A stretch of 9,728 nt of DNA from an uncultured Eubacteriaceae bacterium (GTDB taxonomy: Bacteria > Bacillota > Clostridia > Eubacteriales > Eubacteriaceae), in the NCBI GenBank assembly GCA_947625585.1, contig CANQOZ010000040.1, positions 1-9,728 of the forward strand, in the 5' to 3' direction. A model generated the notes under the pieces. It was not told the DNA's origin, searched no databases, and saw only the letters and a program-made list of their open reading frames with translations. Positions within the stretch are counted from its first letter, which is position 1; every line of letters begins with the position of its first letter. The position numbers and the translations under genes were made by a program. Of the stretch, positions 1 through 5,960 are shown piece after piece.

Positions 1-173
1 GACATATCAGAAGCTTCGGCTGAAAATGCAGCAACCAAACCATTAAGTTCACGTCCACCTAGGAAGTAATCACCCGTATCTCCAGTTTGTTTAAGGTAAA
101 AATAACCTATTAAAACCATAACTCCAAGATAGAATATAAACGCACTGAAGACCCAGATATCTGTTGAATTCAT
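1..173 (-). CDS. putP: Sodium/solute symporter, PutP-like (5' part only)
   Basis: Only the first 57 codons are in the window; the gene runs off the left edge. The product begins MNSTDIWVFSAFIFYLGVMV, with a first transmembrane segment over about residues 6-26. It continues with GDYFLGGRELNGLVAAFSAEASDMS. The YFLGGR and AFSAEASDMS motifs are typical of the N-terminus of sodium/proline symporters of the SSS family, which usually have about 490-500 residues and 12-13 membrane helices. By family, the role would be sodium-driven uptake of proline or a related solute across the cytoplasmic membrane. The start is well supported: GAAAGGA lies just upstream of the ATG at 173. The gene diverges from the aldo/keto reductase and has its own promoter. 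The symporter family is fairly certain; the substrate is inferred. Confidence 0.85.
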   Translation of the reverse strand, partial: MNSTDIWVFSAFIFYLGVMVLIGYFYLKQTGDTGDYFLGGRELNGLVAAFSAEASDM

Positions 174-200
174 AGTGTTCCTTTCAAAATCAATACTACT

Positions 201-229
201 ATTTTAAGTTTAGCTAATATTAGTGTCAA
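201..229 (-). promoter_or_regulatory. Promoter of the symporter gene
   Basis: On the minus strand, TTGACA (224-229) and TAAAAT (201-206) are separated by exactly 17 bp. This gives a transcript start near 194 and a leader of about 20 nt carrying the GAAAGGA ribosome binding site. It is a near-consensus sigma-A promoter. Confidence 0.7.
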
Positions 230-242
230 TCGATGTTTAGAA

Positions 243-268
243 CAATATATACTCAAATGTATATATTG
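243..268. promoter_or_regulatory. 26-bp dyad, candidate operator between divergent genes
   Basis: CAATATATAC (243-252) and GTATATATTG (259-268) are perfect 10-bp inverted arms around a 6-nt centre. The dyad sits where the -35 region of the reductase promoter (TATAAT at 279-284) would be, and just upstream of the symporter promoter. It therefore looks like a binding site for a dimeric regulator acting on one or both genes. The regulator is unknown and no regulator gene is in view. Confidence 0.45.
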
Positions 269-278
269 ACAGTAAGTT

Positions 279-284
279 TATAAT
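279..284 (+). promoter_or_regulatory. -10 box for the aldo/keto reductase
   Basis: A perfect TATAAT. The hexamer 17 bp upstream (256-261) is a poor -35 and lies inside the dyad at 243-268, so this promoter may need an activator or be controlled by a repressor. The start would be near 291. That places the GTG at 297 too close for translation and favours the TTG at 336. Confidence 0.5.
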
Positions 285-335
285 TACATTTAGTAAGTGA
301 TACGTTTACAAATTTTAAATAGAACTGGAGTTAAG

Positions 336-1448
336 TTGGACGAACGAATTGTAAAAGAAACGCCAAAGCTTGGTTTTGGCTTAATGCGACTACCAAAGCG
401 TTTTATGAAAACCGACATTCCACAAGTTGAACAGATGGTCGACTTATTTTTAGAAAATGGTATGACCTATTTTGACACCGCATTTGTTTATGGGAGTTCT
501 GAAAAGGATATTAAGAAAGCTTTAGTAGATCGCTATCCAAGGGAAGATTATACGTTAGCTACAAAGCTGTTTGCAATGGCCGCTTTAAATGAGAAGAAAG
601 CACAGGAACAGTTCTTTAAAAGTTTGGACAGGACTGGTGCCGGTTACTTTGATTACTATCTTCTTCATTCCTTAATGGGCAGTAATGTTAAGCGTTATGA
701 CAAGTTTAAATTATGGGATTTTGTTAATGAACAAAAGGAGAAGGGACTCATAAAAAATATTGGATTTTCGTTTCATTCTAATCCTATACTTTTAGACCGG
801 TTATTAACAGAGCATCCAGAAATTGACTTTGTTCAGCTTCAATTAAATTATAAAGATTGGAATAGTCCAAATGTCAGTTCACGTGAGAACTATGAAGTAG
901 CTAGAAAACACAATAAACCTATTGTTGTAATGGAGCCGGTTAAAGGTGGTAATTTAGCTAATCCAAAAAAAGAGATTGAAGAATTATTCAGATCCTATAA
1001 TCCAAACGCTTCTAATGCTTCTTGGGCTATCCGCTTTGCTGCCTCGCTTGACGGAATTTTAACTGTACTATCAGGAATGAGCAATGTTGAACAAATGAAG
1101 GATAATTTATCTTTTATGAAAAATTTTGAACCTCTAAATAATGAGGAACAAGAGATTATCAGGAAAGCTCAAAGTATGATGGGGGATTCCGTTACGATTG
1201 ATTGTACGAACTGTCATTACTGTACAAAAGGTTGTCCAAAAGAAGTTCCAATACCTGAAATTTTTAATTCTCTAAATTTAGAACTCGGAAATGGGCAAAT
1301 GGAGGAAGCTAAAAAATTATATTCAGAAGTTACTAAGAATGCTTCAGCGAGTGATTGTATTGATTGTAAACAATGCGAAAGAACTTGCCCGCAGCATCTG
1401 GAAATAACTAAAAACTTAAAGAAAGCCAATGAGATTTTTGATTATTAA
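336..1448 (+). CDS. Aldo/keto reductase with C-terminal 4Fe-4S ferredoxin domain
   Basis: A 370-residue cytoplasmic oxidoreductase. The N-terminal part is an aldo/keto reductase TIM barrel with the complete catalytic set: D47 (FDTA), Y52 (FVYGSSE), K77 (ATK) and H111 (YLLHS). The C-terminal part carries two cysteine clusters, CxxCxxCxxxCP from C290 and CxxCxxCxxxCP from C341, typical of 2x[4Fe-4S] binding. The family is the Fe-S-containing AKR group common in anaerobic and fermentative Firmicutes; by family it reduces carbonyl compounds, but its substrate is unknown. Start: the frame is open from GTG 297, but that codon has no ribosome binding site and lies about 6 nt from the predicted transcript start. 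TTG 336 follows GGAG (327-330) at 5 nt and gives the usual short N-terminus, so I chose it. No clear terminator follows. Confidence 0.88.
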   Translation: MDERIVKETPKLGFGLMRLPKRFMKTDIPQVEQMVDLFLENGMTYFDTAFVYGSSEKDIKKALVDRYPREDYTLATKLFAMAALNEKKAQEQFFKSLDRTGAGYFDYYLLHSLMGSNVKRYDKFKLWDFVNEQKEKGLIKNIGFSFHSNPILLDRLLTEHPEIDFVQLQLNYKDWNSPNVSSRENYEVARKHNKPIVVMEPVKGGNLANPKKEIEELFRSYNPNASNASWAIRFAASLDGILTVLSGMSNVEQMKDNLSFMKNFEPLNNEEQEIIRKAQSMMGDSVTIDCTNCHYCTKGCPKEVPIPEIFNSLNLELGNGQMEEAKKLYSEVTKNASASDCIDCKQCERTCPQHLEITKNLKKANEIFDY

Positions 1449-1527
1449 AATAATTTAGATGTCTCATAAATATTTTGTTTTGCTTGGTTAGTATTCAAAT
1501 ATATCAAAATGTCATCTATGTATTAAA

Positions 1528-1541
1528 TGTAAACGTTAACG
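1528..1541. promoter_or_regulatory. cre-like box (CcpA site), orphan
   Basis: TGTAAACGTTAACG matches 13 of 14 positions of the cre consensus TGWAANCGNTNWCA; the last base differs. It lies in a convergent spacer, so it is not upstream of any visible gene. The match is direct; binding is inferred. Confidence 0.4.
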
Positions 1542-1605
1542 TCCTTATAGCAAATGAATCTCTTTTAATATCGCATAAATATCTCAAATTTGCAAAATCG
1601 CAGGA

Positions 1606-1619
1606 TGCAAACGTTTTCG
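1606..1619. promoter_or_regulatory. Second cre-like box, orphan
   Basis: TGCAAACGTTTTCG, preceded by A, fits the looser cre form WTGNAANCGNWNNCW except for its last base. It lies 78 bp from the first box in the same convergent spacer, with no gene downstream on either strand. Confidence 0.35.
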
Positions 1620-1679
1620 AGATTTAAATAACCATTCAAGTTAGTATCATTAAGGAAATTCAATAGGATTTTTTTGAGA

Positions 1680-1709
1680 AATAATAAAGCTGCCAGCATA
1701 GCTGACAGC
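1680..1709 (-). terminator. Terminator of the distal DUF5648 gene
   Basis: On the minus strand, GCTGTCAGC, a TAT loop and GCTGGCAGC (1709-1689) form a 9-bp stem with one U.G pair, followed by TTTATTATTT. It begins 10 nt after the stop codon. Confidence 0.8.
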
Positions 1710-1719
1710 GAGATATATT

Positions 1720-2877
1720 TTATTCAACAAATTGGATTATACCGGATACTTTATTATAAGCGCTATCCCAATCCTGATTAGCTCCTAAACCAGAAACTGT
1801 ACCTGAGATTGAAATGCTCTTATTAGAACGGTAATTATCAGATGAGTGAATTGTTGGACTTGTGTCGAAATTATGAGTATTCCAAGTTTTAGAAGCATTA
1901 TAATCACCGTGTTTTAACTTAATGTTACTAAACTGGGCATTAACACTATCACCGTTTACTCGAGCAGAACCTTCAACACGAAGATATAACTGTTTTCCGG
2001 CTAAGTTTGAATTATGAACAGAACCAACTTTTGCTCCATTAACATATACATCACAAGTTCCATCTTTTTGAACTGCTAACATTAATCGAGAAGTTTGTCC
2101 TTTTTGAGCATAACCGGTACGAGTATATTTTTGGCCACCTGCGTTATTGTTATCAACATTTTCTATGAGGTAAGCCGTTGTATCCGTATATGGAGCTTCA
2201 GCATGCTGGTCATATTGTGGTCCAAAACTTACTGCTGAAGTAGAAGTACAAGCTAAAATTTTAGCATGACAACCGGAACCAGAACCATTTAGGTTAACAT
2301 CAGCTTCTATTGCATATTCAGCTGGGGTATTTTCGATTGTTGCATTGCCTTGTGGAGCTTCTTCATGAGAGCTTGCTCCAGCAGCGTATAATGCTACGCC
2401 TTCTTGAGCCCAACCACCTGCTGGTAAAGAATTGTATTCAGTCTGATCTGTTGTTAATAAGTGCATTCCATTTAAACCATGATTGTATAAACGGTAAATT
2501 GGAATACTTCCACCTGAATAAAATAATGGATTTCCATTATTGTCTAGGTTCCAACCATGATTAGCACATAATTCACTGACTTCATGCTGATCTGTTGTAT
2601 ACAAATGATTTCCTAATTGTTGGTTATTTAAACGAAAAACTGGATCACCTGTTCTTGGAGCATACCAACCAATTCCTTCATCTCTCCAGCCATGATTTTG
2701 AACTAAAGAATCGACTTCGCTTCGATCGGTTGTAAATAAATGTTCCAAGCTTTGATCATTACAAACTCGGTAAATTGGAATATTTTGAACATCTGCACCA
2801 TCAGCAAGTGCCATAGCTGGGCAGATTAAGCTGAATAATAAACATGAAAGTAAAGCTATAAAAATATTTTTTCGCAT
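1720..2877 (-). CDS. Secreted protein with three DUF5648-type repeats and a conserved C-terminal domain
   Basis: A 385-residue exported protein of unknown function. Residues 1-25 are a signal peptide (basic MRKN, hydrophobic core, AMALA then DG). Three repeats of about 40 residues follow at about 34-73, 79-120 and 125-165, each of the form YRxxN...HLxTTD..E...L...GW..EG. This resembles the DUF5648 repeat seen in bacterial surface and secreted proteins. Residues about 180-385 form one domain ending GIIQFVE; it reads as beta-rich and may have a lectin-like fold, but that is a guess. No LPxTG or membrane anchor is seen, so the protein is probably secreted. Start: ATG 2892 has no ribosome binding site, while ATG 2877 has GGAG at 2887-2890 (9 nt away), so I chose 2877. 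It is a paralogue of the gene at 3022-4188. Confidence 0.8.
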   Translation of the reverse strand: MRKNIFIALLSCLLFSLICPAMALADGADVQNIPIYRVCNDQSLEHLFTTDRSEVDSLVQNHGWRDEGIGWYAPRTGDPVFRLNNQQLGNHLYTTDQHEVSELCANHGWNLDNNGNPLFYSGGSIPIYRLYNHGLNGMHLLTTDQTEYNSLPAGGWAQEGVALYAAGASSHEEAPQGNATIENTPAEYAIEADVNLNGSGSGCHAKILACTSTSAVSFGPQYDQHAEAPYTDTTAYLIENVDNNNAGGQKYTRTGYAQKGQTSRLMLAVQKDGTCDVYVNGAKVGSVHNSNLAGKQLYLRVEGSARVNGDSVNAQFSNIKLKHGDYNASKTWNTHNFDTSPTIHSSDNYRSNKSISISGTVSGLGANQDWDSAYNKVSGIIQFVE

Positions 2878-2904
2878 ATTGTTTAACTCCATATTGTTTT
2901 TTAT

Positions 2905-2918
2905 TTGTAACGCTTTTA
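2905..2918 (-). promoter_or_regulatory. cre-like box over the transcript start of the distal DUF5648 gene
   Basis: On the minus strand, TAAAAGCGTTACAA matches 12 of 14 cre positions (the second base and position 13 differ). It directly follows the -10 box, a position where CcpA typically represses. It is imperfect, so only moderately supported; the upstream paralogue has no comparable site. Confidence 0.35.
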
Positions 2919-2925
2919 CGATTAA

Positions 2926-2954
2926 AATATAGCATTTTTGAGGTGAAATGTAAA
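2926..2954 (-). promoter_or_regulatory. Promoter of the distal DUF5648 gene
   Basis: On the minus strand, TTTACA (2949-2954), a 17-bp spacer and TATATT (2926-2931), with TGC just before the -10 giving an extended -10. The start would be near 2919. Confidence 0.65.
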
Positions 2955-2982
2955 ATATAAAAATTATGCGATATAAATTTGT

Positions 2983-3014
2983 TACAAAAAAATAACACCG
3001 GTTAAACCGGTGTT
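2983..3014 (-). terminator. Terminator of the proximal DUF5648 gene
   Basis: AACACCGGTT (2994-3003) and AACCGGTGTT (3005-3014) are perfect 10-bp arms. On the minus strand they are followed by ATTTTTTTG. The hairpin starts 7 nt after the stop codon and separates the two paralogues into independent units. Confidence 0.9.
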
Positions 3015-3021
3015 AGTAATT

Positions 3022-4188
3022 TTATTCTACAAATTGGATAATTCCCGAACAGCTTTCATATTTACTATCCCAATCGTCATTGGTAAGTAGATTTGAAATT
3101 GTTCCAACAATTCTAATTCTTCTATCTTTTTGGAAATTATCAATAGCTTTTAAGCCAGGATTTTCTTGGAAGAAGTAAGTACCCCATTCTTTATCCGGGT
3201 CGTATTTTCCACCTGTTACTAACTTAATTCCAGTAAAGTTAGAATCAAGGTAGTCACCATTCTTTCTTCCTGATCCTTCAACTCTTAAATATAATTGTTC
3301 TCCAGCTAGTTCCTTGTTAATGGTTTTATTTGTCAATTCACCATTTATATATGTGGCAATTGTTCCATCTTTTTGGACTGTCAACATTAAATGGAAAGAA
3401 TGCGATAATTCTGCATATCCTGTCCATGAGTAGTCCTGGCCACCTGTATTATTGCTATGAACATTTTCGATTATGAAACCGGTTCTATCTCTATATGGAG
3501 CAACAGCATATTCATCGTGCTGTATTCCATAGCTTACTGCTGAAGTTGGTGAACAAATAACAATCTTTGAGTGGATCCCAGTTCCTGAGCCCTTTAAGCT
3601 TACATCAGCTTCAATCCCATATTCACATGGTGTATTTTCAAGAGTAGCATCTCCATCTGGATATATTATTTTTTCTGATTCGTTACTACCATAGAACTGA
3701 ACCCCTTCTTGAGTCCAACCTGCTTGAGCAAGGCTTGCGTATTCAGCTCCGTCAGTAGTTAGATGATGTACTCCAAATAAATCACGATTGTATAAACGAT
3801 AAATAGGAATAGTTCCTCCTGAATAAAATGCAGCTTCTCCATTGAAGTCAATTACCCAGTCTGGATTCTTCTGTAATTCATTTACTTCATTCCTACTTGT
3901 AGTAAATAAGTGGGTTCCACTTTTAACGTTGTTTAACCGGTAAACAGGTTGTCCTTGATCTGGAGCATACCAACCGATACCTTCTTCATTCCAGGTACCT
4001 ACTGCTCCTCTTAACACTGCTCGCTCATCCTCATTCTGAGTATACATATGTTCCTGTGTTCTTACGTTATAAAAGCGGTAAACAGGACGATTCTTGAATT
4101 CCACTTCATTAGCTGCTAAAGCTAATGATGAAAAAACTAAGCCCATGTAAAATAATGGGATGAGGAATACTAATAATTTTTTATTCAT
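3022..4188 (-). CDS. Secreted protein with three DUF5648-type repeats, tandem paralogue
   Basis: A 388-residue exported protein, clearly homologous to its downstream neighbour along the whole length. The signal peptide is residues 1-25 (MNKK, hydrophobic core, ALALA then AN). DUF5648-type repeats lie at about 36-74, 81-122 and 127-166. The C-terminal domain, about 180-388, shares blocks such as ENTP.EY.IEADV, STSAVS.G, LAG.QLYLRVEGS and the identical end GIIQFVE. Its function is unknown; a secreted or loosely surface-bound binding protein is a reasonable guess. Start: the frame opens with TTG 4191, but AGGA lies 6 nt before ATG 4188 and only 3 nt before the TTG, so ATG 4188 is preferred. Two copies with separate promoters suggest local duplication followed by divergence. 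Confidence 0.82.
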   Translation of the reverse strand: MNKKLLVFLIPLFYMGLVFSSLALAANEVEFKNRPVYRFYNVRTQEHMYTQNEDERAVLRGAVGTWNEEGIGWYAPDQGQPVYRLNNVKSGTHLFTTSRNEVNELQKNPDWVIDFNGEAAFYSGGTIPIYRLYNRDLFGVHHLTTDGAEYASLAQAGWTQEGVQFYGSNESEKIIYPDGDATLENTPCEYGIEADVSLKGSGTGIHSKIVICSPTSAVSYGIQHDEYAVAPYRDRTGFIIENVHSNNTGGQDYSWTGYAELSHSFHLMLTVQKDGTIATYINGELTNKTINKELAGEQLYLRVEGSGRKNGDYLDSNFTGIKLVTGGKYDPDKEWGTYFFQENPGLKAIDNFQKDRRIRIVGTISNLLTNDDWDSKYESCSGIIQFVE

Positions 4189-4243
4189 CAATGATCCTAT
4201 CTAAATAAATGCACGTATAATCACTTAATTTTTTCCGTAAGTT

Positions 4244-4272
4244 AATATAACAAAAATTAGCTCATATGACAA
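4244..4272 (-). promoter_or_regulatory. Promoter of the proximal DUF5648 gene
   Basis: On the minus strand, TTGTCA (4267-4272), a 17-bp spacer and TATATT (4244-4249). The start would be near 4237, giving a leader of about 50 nt. No cre-like site is seen here. Confidence 0.7.
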
Positions 4273-4334
4273 TTTTTAGAACCATTTTAGGGAATTAAAG
4301 GAGCGATTTTGGTATATTTAAAATAAGATAGGAG

Positions 4335-4364
4335 AAATTAAAAAACTCCAGCTAAACTGGAGTT
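4335..4364 (-). terminator. Terminator of the oxidoreductase/VOC operon
   Basis: AACTCCAG (4344-4351) and CTGGAGTT (4357-4364) pair perfectly around a 5-nt loop. On the minus strand a TTTTTT-containing run follows. It starts 4 nt after the VOC stop codon. Confidence 0.88.
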
Positions 4365-4368
4365 CATT

Positions 4369-4800
4369 TTAGCGTTTTCTTTGTTTATAAGTAGGGCAGT
4401 GAAGTCCACCTGGTCTACCGTAAATAAGTTCAATCTGATTGTCATCAGGATCTAATATTAAACCTGAATAGTAACCATCTTCTGTTTCTGCAGGTTCTTT
4501 TAAGACTTGGTAACCAGCTTCTTCAAGTTCCTTGATTTTATTATCTACTTCTTCTTTACTATCTTGCATAAAAGCCATACGAAGGTAATCAAGATTGTTT
4601 TCGCCCATCTTTTCTTCTTCAGGACGTTCAATAATTTCAAGCTTAGCTGTTCCACCACCACCAAAGGAGAGCCAGTAAGCTATTGTATCGCTTTCTTCAT
4701 TTTTAATTCCTTGATTACTTTCACCACCGAAATAGGTTTCATAAAATTCTTTTGTCTTTCTTGGGTCATCTGAATAGACTGAAATATGATCTATAAACAT
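4369..4800 (-). CDS. VOC-superfamily (glyoxalase/bleomycin-resistance type) protein
   Basis: A 143-residue cytoplasmic protein with the paired beta-alpha-beta-beta-beta layout of the vicinal oxygen chelate superfamily. Residues 1-58 hold MFIDHISVYSDDP and the block ending KLEIIE; residues 70-128 hold the second half, ending in LDPDDNQIELIYG. By family alignment, three of the four usual metal ligands are present: H5, E55 and E124. The usual histidine at the start of the second half (the HIAF-like block) is replaced: the sequence reads LDYLRMAF, with R74 there. Activity may therefore differ from glyoxalase I, and the substrate is unknown. A strong AAGGAG sits 6 nt before the ATG. The gene begins 17 nt after the oxidoreductase and shares its terminator, so the two are cotranscribed. 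Confidence 0.82.
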   Translation of the reverse strand: MFIDHISVYSDDPRKTKEFYETYFGGESNQGIKNEESDTIAYWLSFGGGGTAKLEIIERPEEEKMGENNLDYLRMAFMQDSKEEVDNKIKELEEAGYQVLKEPAETEDGYYSGLILDPDDNQIELIYGRPGGLHCPTYKQRKR

Positions 4801-4817
4801 TTTAAACTCCTTGAACT

Positions 4818-5792
4818 TTAATTACTTATTGTATTTTTCTTTAATTCTTCTACTATTTCCAAAACAGATATTGTTTGGTTTTCTAATTTTTCATTATAAT
4901 ACAGATCATTTGAATCGATAATATGGATAAAAGTTTCAAATTCATTAATCATGCGGTGTTTGTGATATTCACTACCGTCAAAATACTCTATTTCTTGATT
5001 CCTGTCTTCTATTTCAAAAGGTCCACAGACATTAGCACTAGTTCTTTGAATTAAGACAGCATCCTCTCCTTGGATATTAAAGTAAGAATCGTTAAATGAA
5101 TCTTTTGCAGCTATTAAGGAACAGATAAAGTCAGGATACCTTAAGATAGCAACACCAGAAGTATCAATGCCATTTTGAATATTTCCAAAATACTGACACT
5201 TAGTTGGTTTTCCAAATAATCCTACTACCATATGAAGGTTATAGATATTAAGATCGAGTAAGGCACCACCACCTTTACTTGCATTAAAAGCTGGTAAGAT
5301 TAAACCCGTTTTAAAATCATCATAACGTGATGAATATTGAGAAAAATTAGCTTCAACAATTCTAATCCGACCGAGTTTACCAATATTTTCCCTCATTTCA
5401 GAATAGGCTTTTGAGAATAAACTCGTAATTGCTTCGAATAAAAATCTATCTTTTTTGTTAGCTATCTGGAATAATTCTTTTGCTTCTTCTACTGATAAGG
5501 TAAACGGTTTTTCAACAATACAATTCTTATTTCTCTGAAGAGCTTTCTTGGTGTAATTGTAATGTTGGTCATTTGTTACCGCAATGTAGACGGTATCAAA
5601 CGATGTATCACTTAAAAAATCATTATAATCGGAGAAAACTTTTGGGATTTTATAACGGGAAGCTAGCTGCTTTGTTCTATCTTCTGAACTTTTACGTCCC
5701 CAAATTGCTTTAATATTTAAATTATCAATCTGGTCTGCAATTGACAAGAATTCCTGTACGATATTGCCACTACCTACGATTCCTAAATTCAA
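4818..5792 (-). CDS. Gfo/Idh/MocA-family NAD(P)-dependent oxidoreductase
   Basis: A 324-residue cytoplasmic dehydrogenase. The N-terminal Rossmann fold starts with NLGIVGSGNIVQEF (glycine motif GxGxxx), and the family EKP signature follows at residues about 94-96. The C-terminal half holds the alpha/beta dimerisation and substrate domain with GGGALLDLNIYNLH, whose D180 and H187 are the conserved catalytic-region residues. The family oxidises or reduces sugars, inositols and related polyols or dihydrodiols with NAD(P); the substrate cannot be read here. Start: the frame opens at TTG 5798, only 1 nt from AAAGGA (5800-5805). TTG 5792 lies 7 nt from the same site and leaves the Rossmann motif right at the N-terminus, so I chose 5792. 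It is the first gene of an operon with the VOC protein. Confidence 0.86.
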   Translation of the reverse strand: MNLGIVGSGNIVQEFLSIADQIDNLNIKAIWGRKSSEDRTKQLASRYKIPKVFSDYNDFLSDTSFDTVYIAVTNDQHYNYTKKALQRNKNCIVEKPFTLSVEEAKELFQIANKKDRFLFEAITSLFSKAYSEMRENIGKLGRIRIVEANFSQYSSRYDDFKTGLILPAFNASKGGGALLDLNIYNLHMVVGLFGKPTKCQYFGNIQNGIDTSGVAILRYPDFICSLIAAKDSFNDSYFNIQGEDAVLIQRTSANVCGPFEIEDRNQEIEYFDGSEYHKHRMINEFETFIHIIDSNDLYYNEKLENQTISVLEIVEELKKNTISN

Positions 5793-5844
5793 TTCCAATT
5801 CCTTTCTGGCTAGAATTTAACCAATGGAGTATCGTTTAATAAAA

Positions 5845-5850
5845 ATTATA
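5845..5850 (-). promoter_or_regulatory. -10 box for the oxidoreductase/VOC operon
   Basis: A perfect TATAAT on the minus strand, giving a start near 5838 and a leader of about 45 nt. The -35 position (5868-5873, TTTTAT) is weak. This box suggests the operon does not depend on read-through from the structured RNA upstream. Confidence 0.45.
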
Positions 5851-5894
5851 ATATAGAGTTTGAGTTAATAAAAATGAGAATTTTTAGGAGAAAT

Positions 5895-5939
5895 AGTTAA
5901 CGCCGCCTTTATCTTTATTCTGACAAGACGGCGTTAACT
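5895..5939 (-). terminator. 15-bp terminal hairpin of the structured RNA
   Basis: AGTTAACGCCGCCTT (5895-5909) and AAGACGGCGTTAACT (5925-5939) pair over 15 positions around a 15-nt loop. The single odd pair is U.G on the minus strand. It is followed on that strand by ATTTCTCC, a modest U-rich run. This is a likely 3' end or attenuator; the loop is long and the U-tract imperfect. Confidence 0.55.
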
Positions 5940-5960
5940 TTCCGCAATTGGTGCTTTCAT
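5934..5960 (-). CDS. Possible 8-codon ORF inside the structured RNA
   Basis: A full AGGAGG (5968-5973) stands 7 nt before ATG at 5960, which opens MKAPIAES and ends in TAA inside the terminal hairpin arm. The spacing is textbook, but both the ribosome binding site and the ATG also take part in a predicted nested hairpin. It could be a leader peptide, a regulated start, or chance. Confidence 0.25.
   Translation of the reverse strand: MKAPIAES

Larger units (their letters stand above)
1449..1719. other. Convergent intergenic spacer, no gene seen
   Basis: This spacer lies between the ends of two convergent genes. I find no open frame with a ribosome binding site and no strong terminator for the reductase. 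It contains two cre-like boxes and the terminator of the minus-strand neighbour, all listed separately. A short repeat TTTGCA/TGCAAA flanks the second cre-like box. Confidence 0.6.

Noticed and set aside
266..271. TTGACA as the -35 of the aldo/keto reductase
   Set aside because: It is only 7 bp from the perfect TATAAT, and no acceptable -10 lies 16-18 bp downstream.
297..335. GTG 297 as the reductase start
   Set aside because: It has no ribosome binding site and is too close to the predicted transcript start; TTG 336 has GGAG at 5 nt.
2310..2564. Plus-strand open frame of 84 codons
   Set aside because: It lies entirely opposite the well-supported DUF5648 gene, has no family features and reads like an antisense shadow. 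The same holds for the other antisense frames at 1217-1429, 4507-4773, 6540-6746, 7803-8060 and 8665-8865.
2842..2877. A lipoprotein lipobox (LLSC) in the distal DUF5648 signal peptide
   Set aside because: The cysteine at residue 12 lies in the middle of the hydrophobic core, too early for lipid attachment; an ordinary AxA cleavage site follows at residue 25.
2878..2892. ATG 2892 as the start of the distal DUF5648 gene
   Set aside because: No ribosome binding site precedes it, and GGAG for the ATG at 2877 lies inside this stretch.
2801..2998. Minus-strand 65-codon frame covering the promoter and start of the distal DUF5648 gene
   Set aside because: It spans the terminator and promoter region, overlaps the signal-peptide codons in another frame and has no ribosome binding site.
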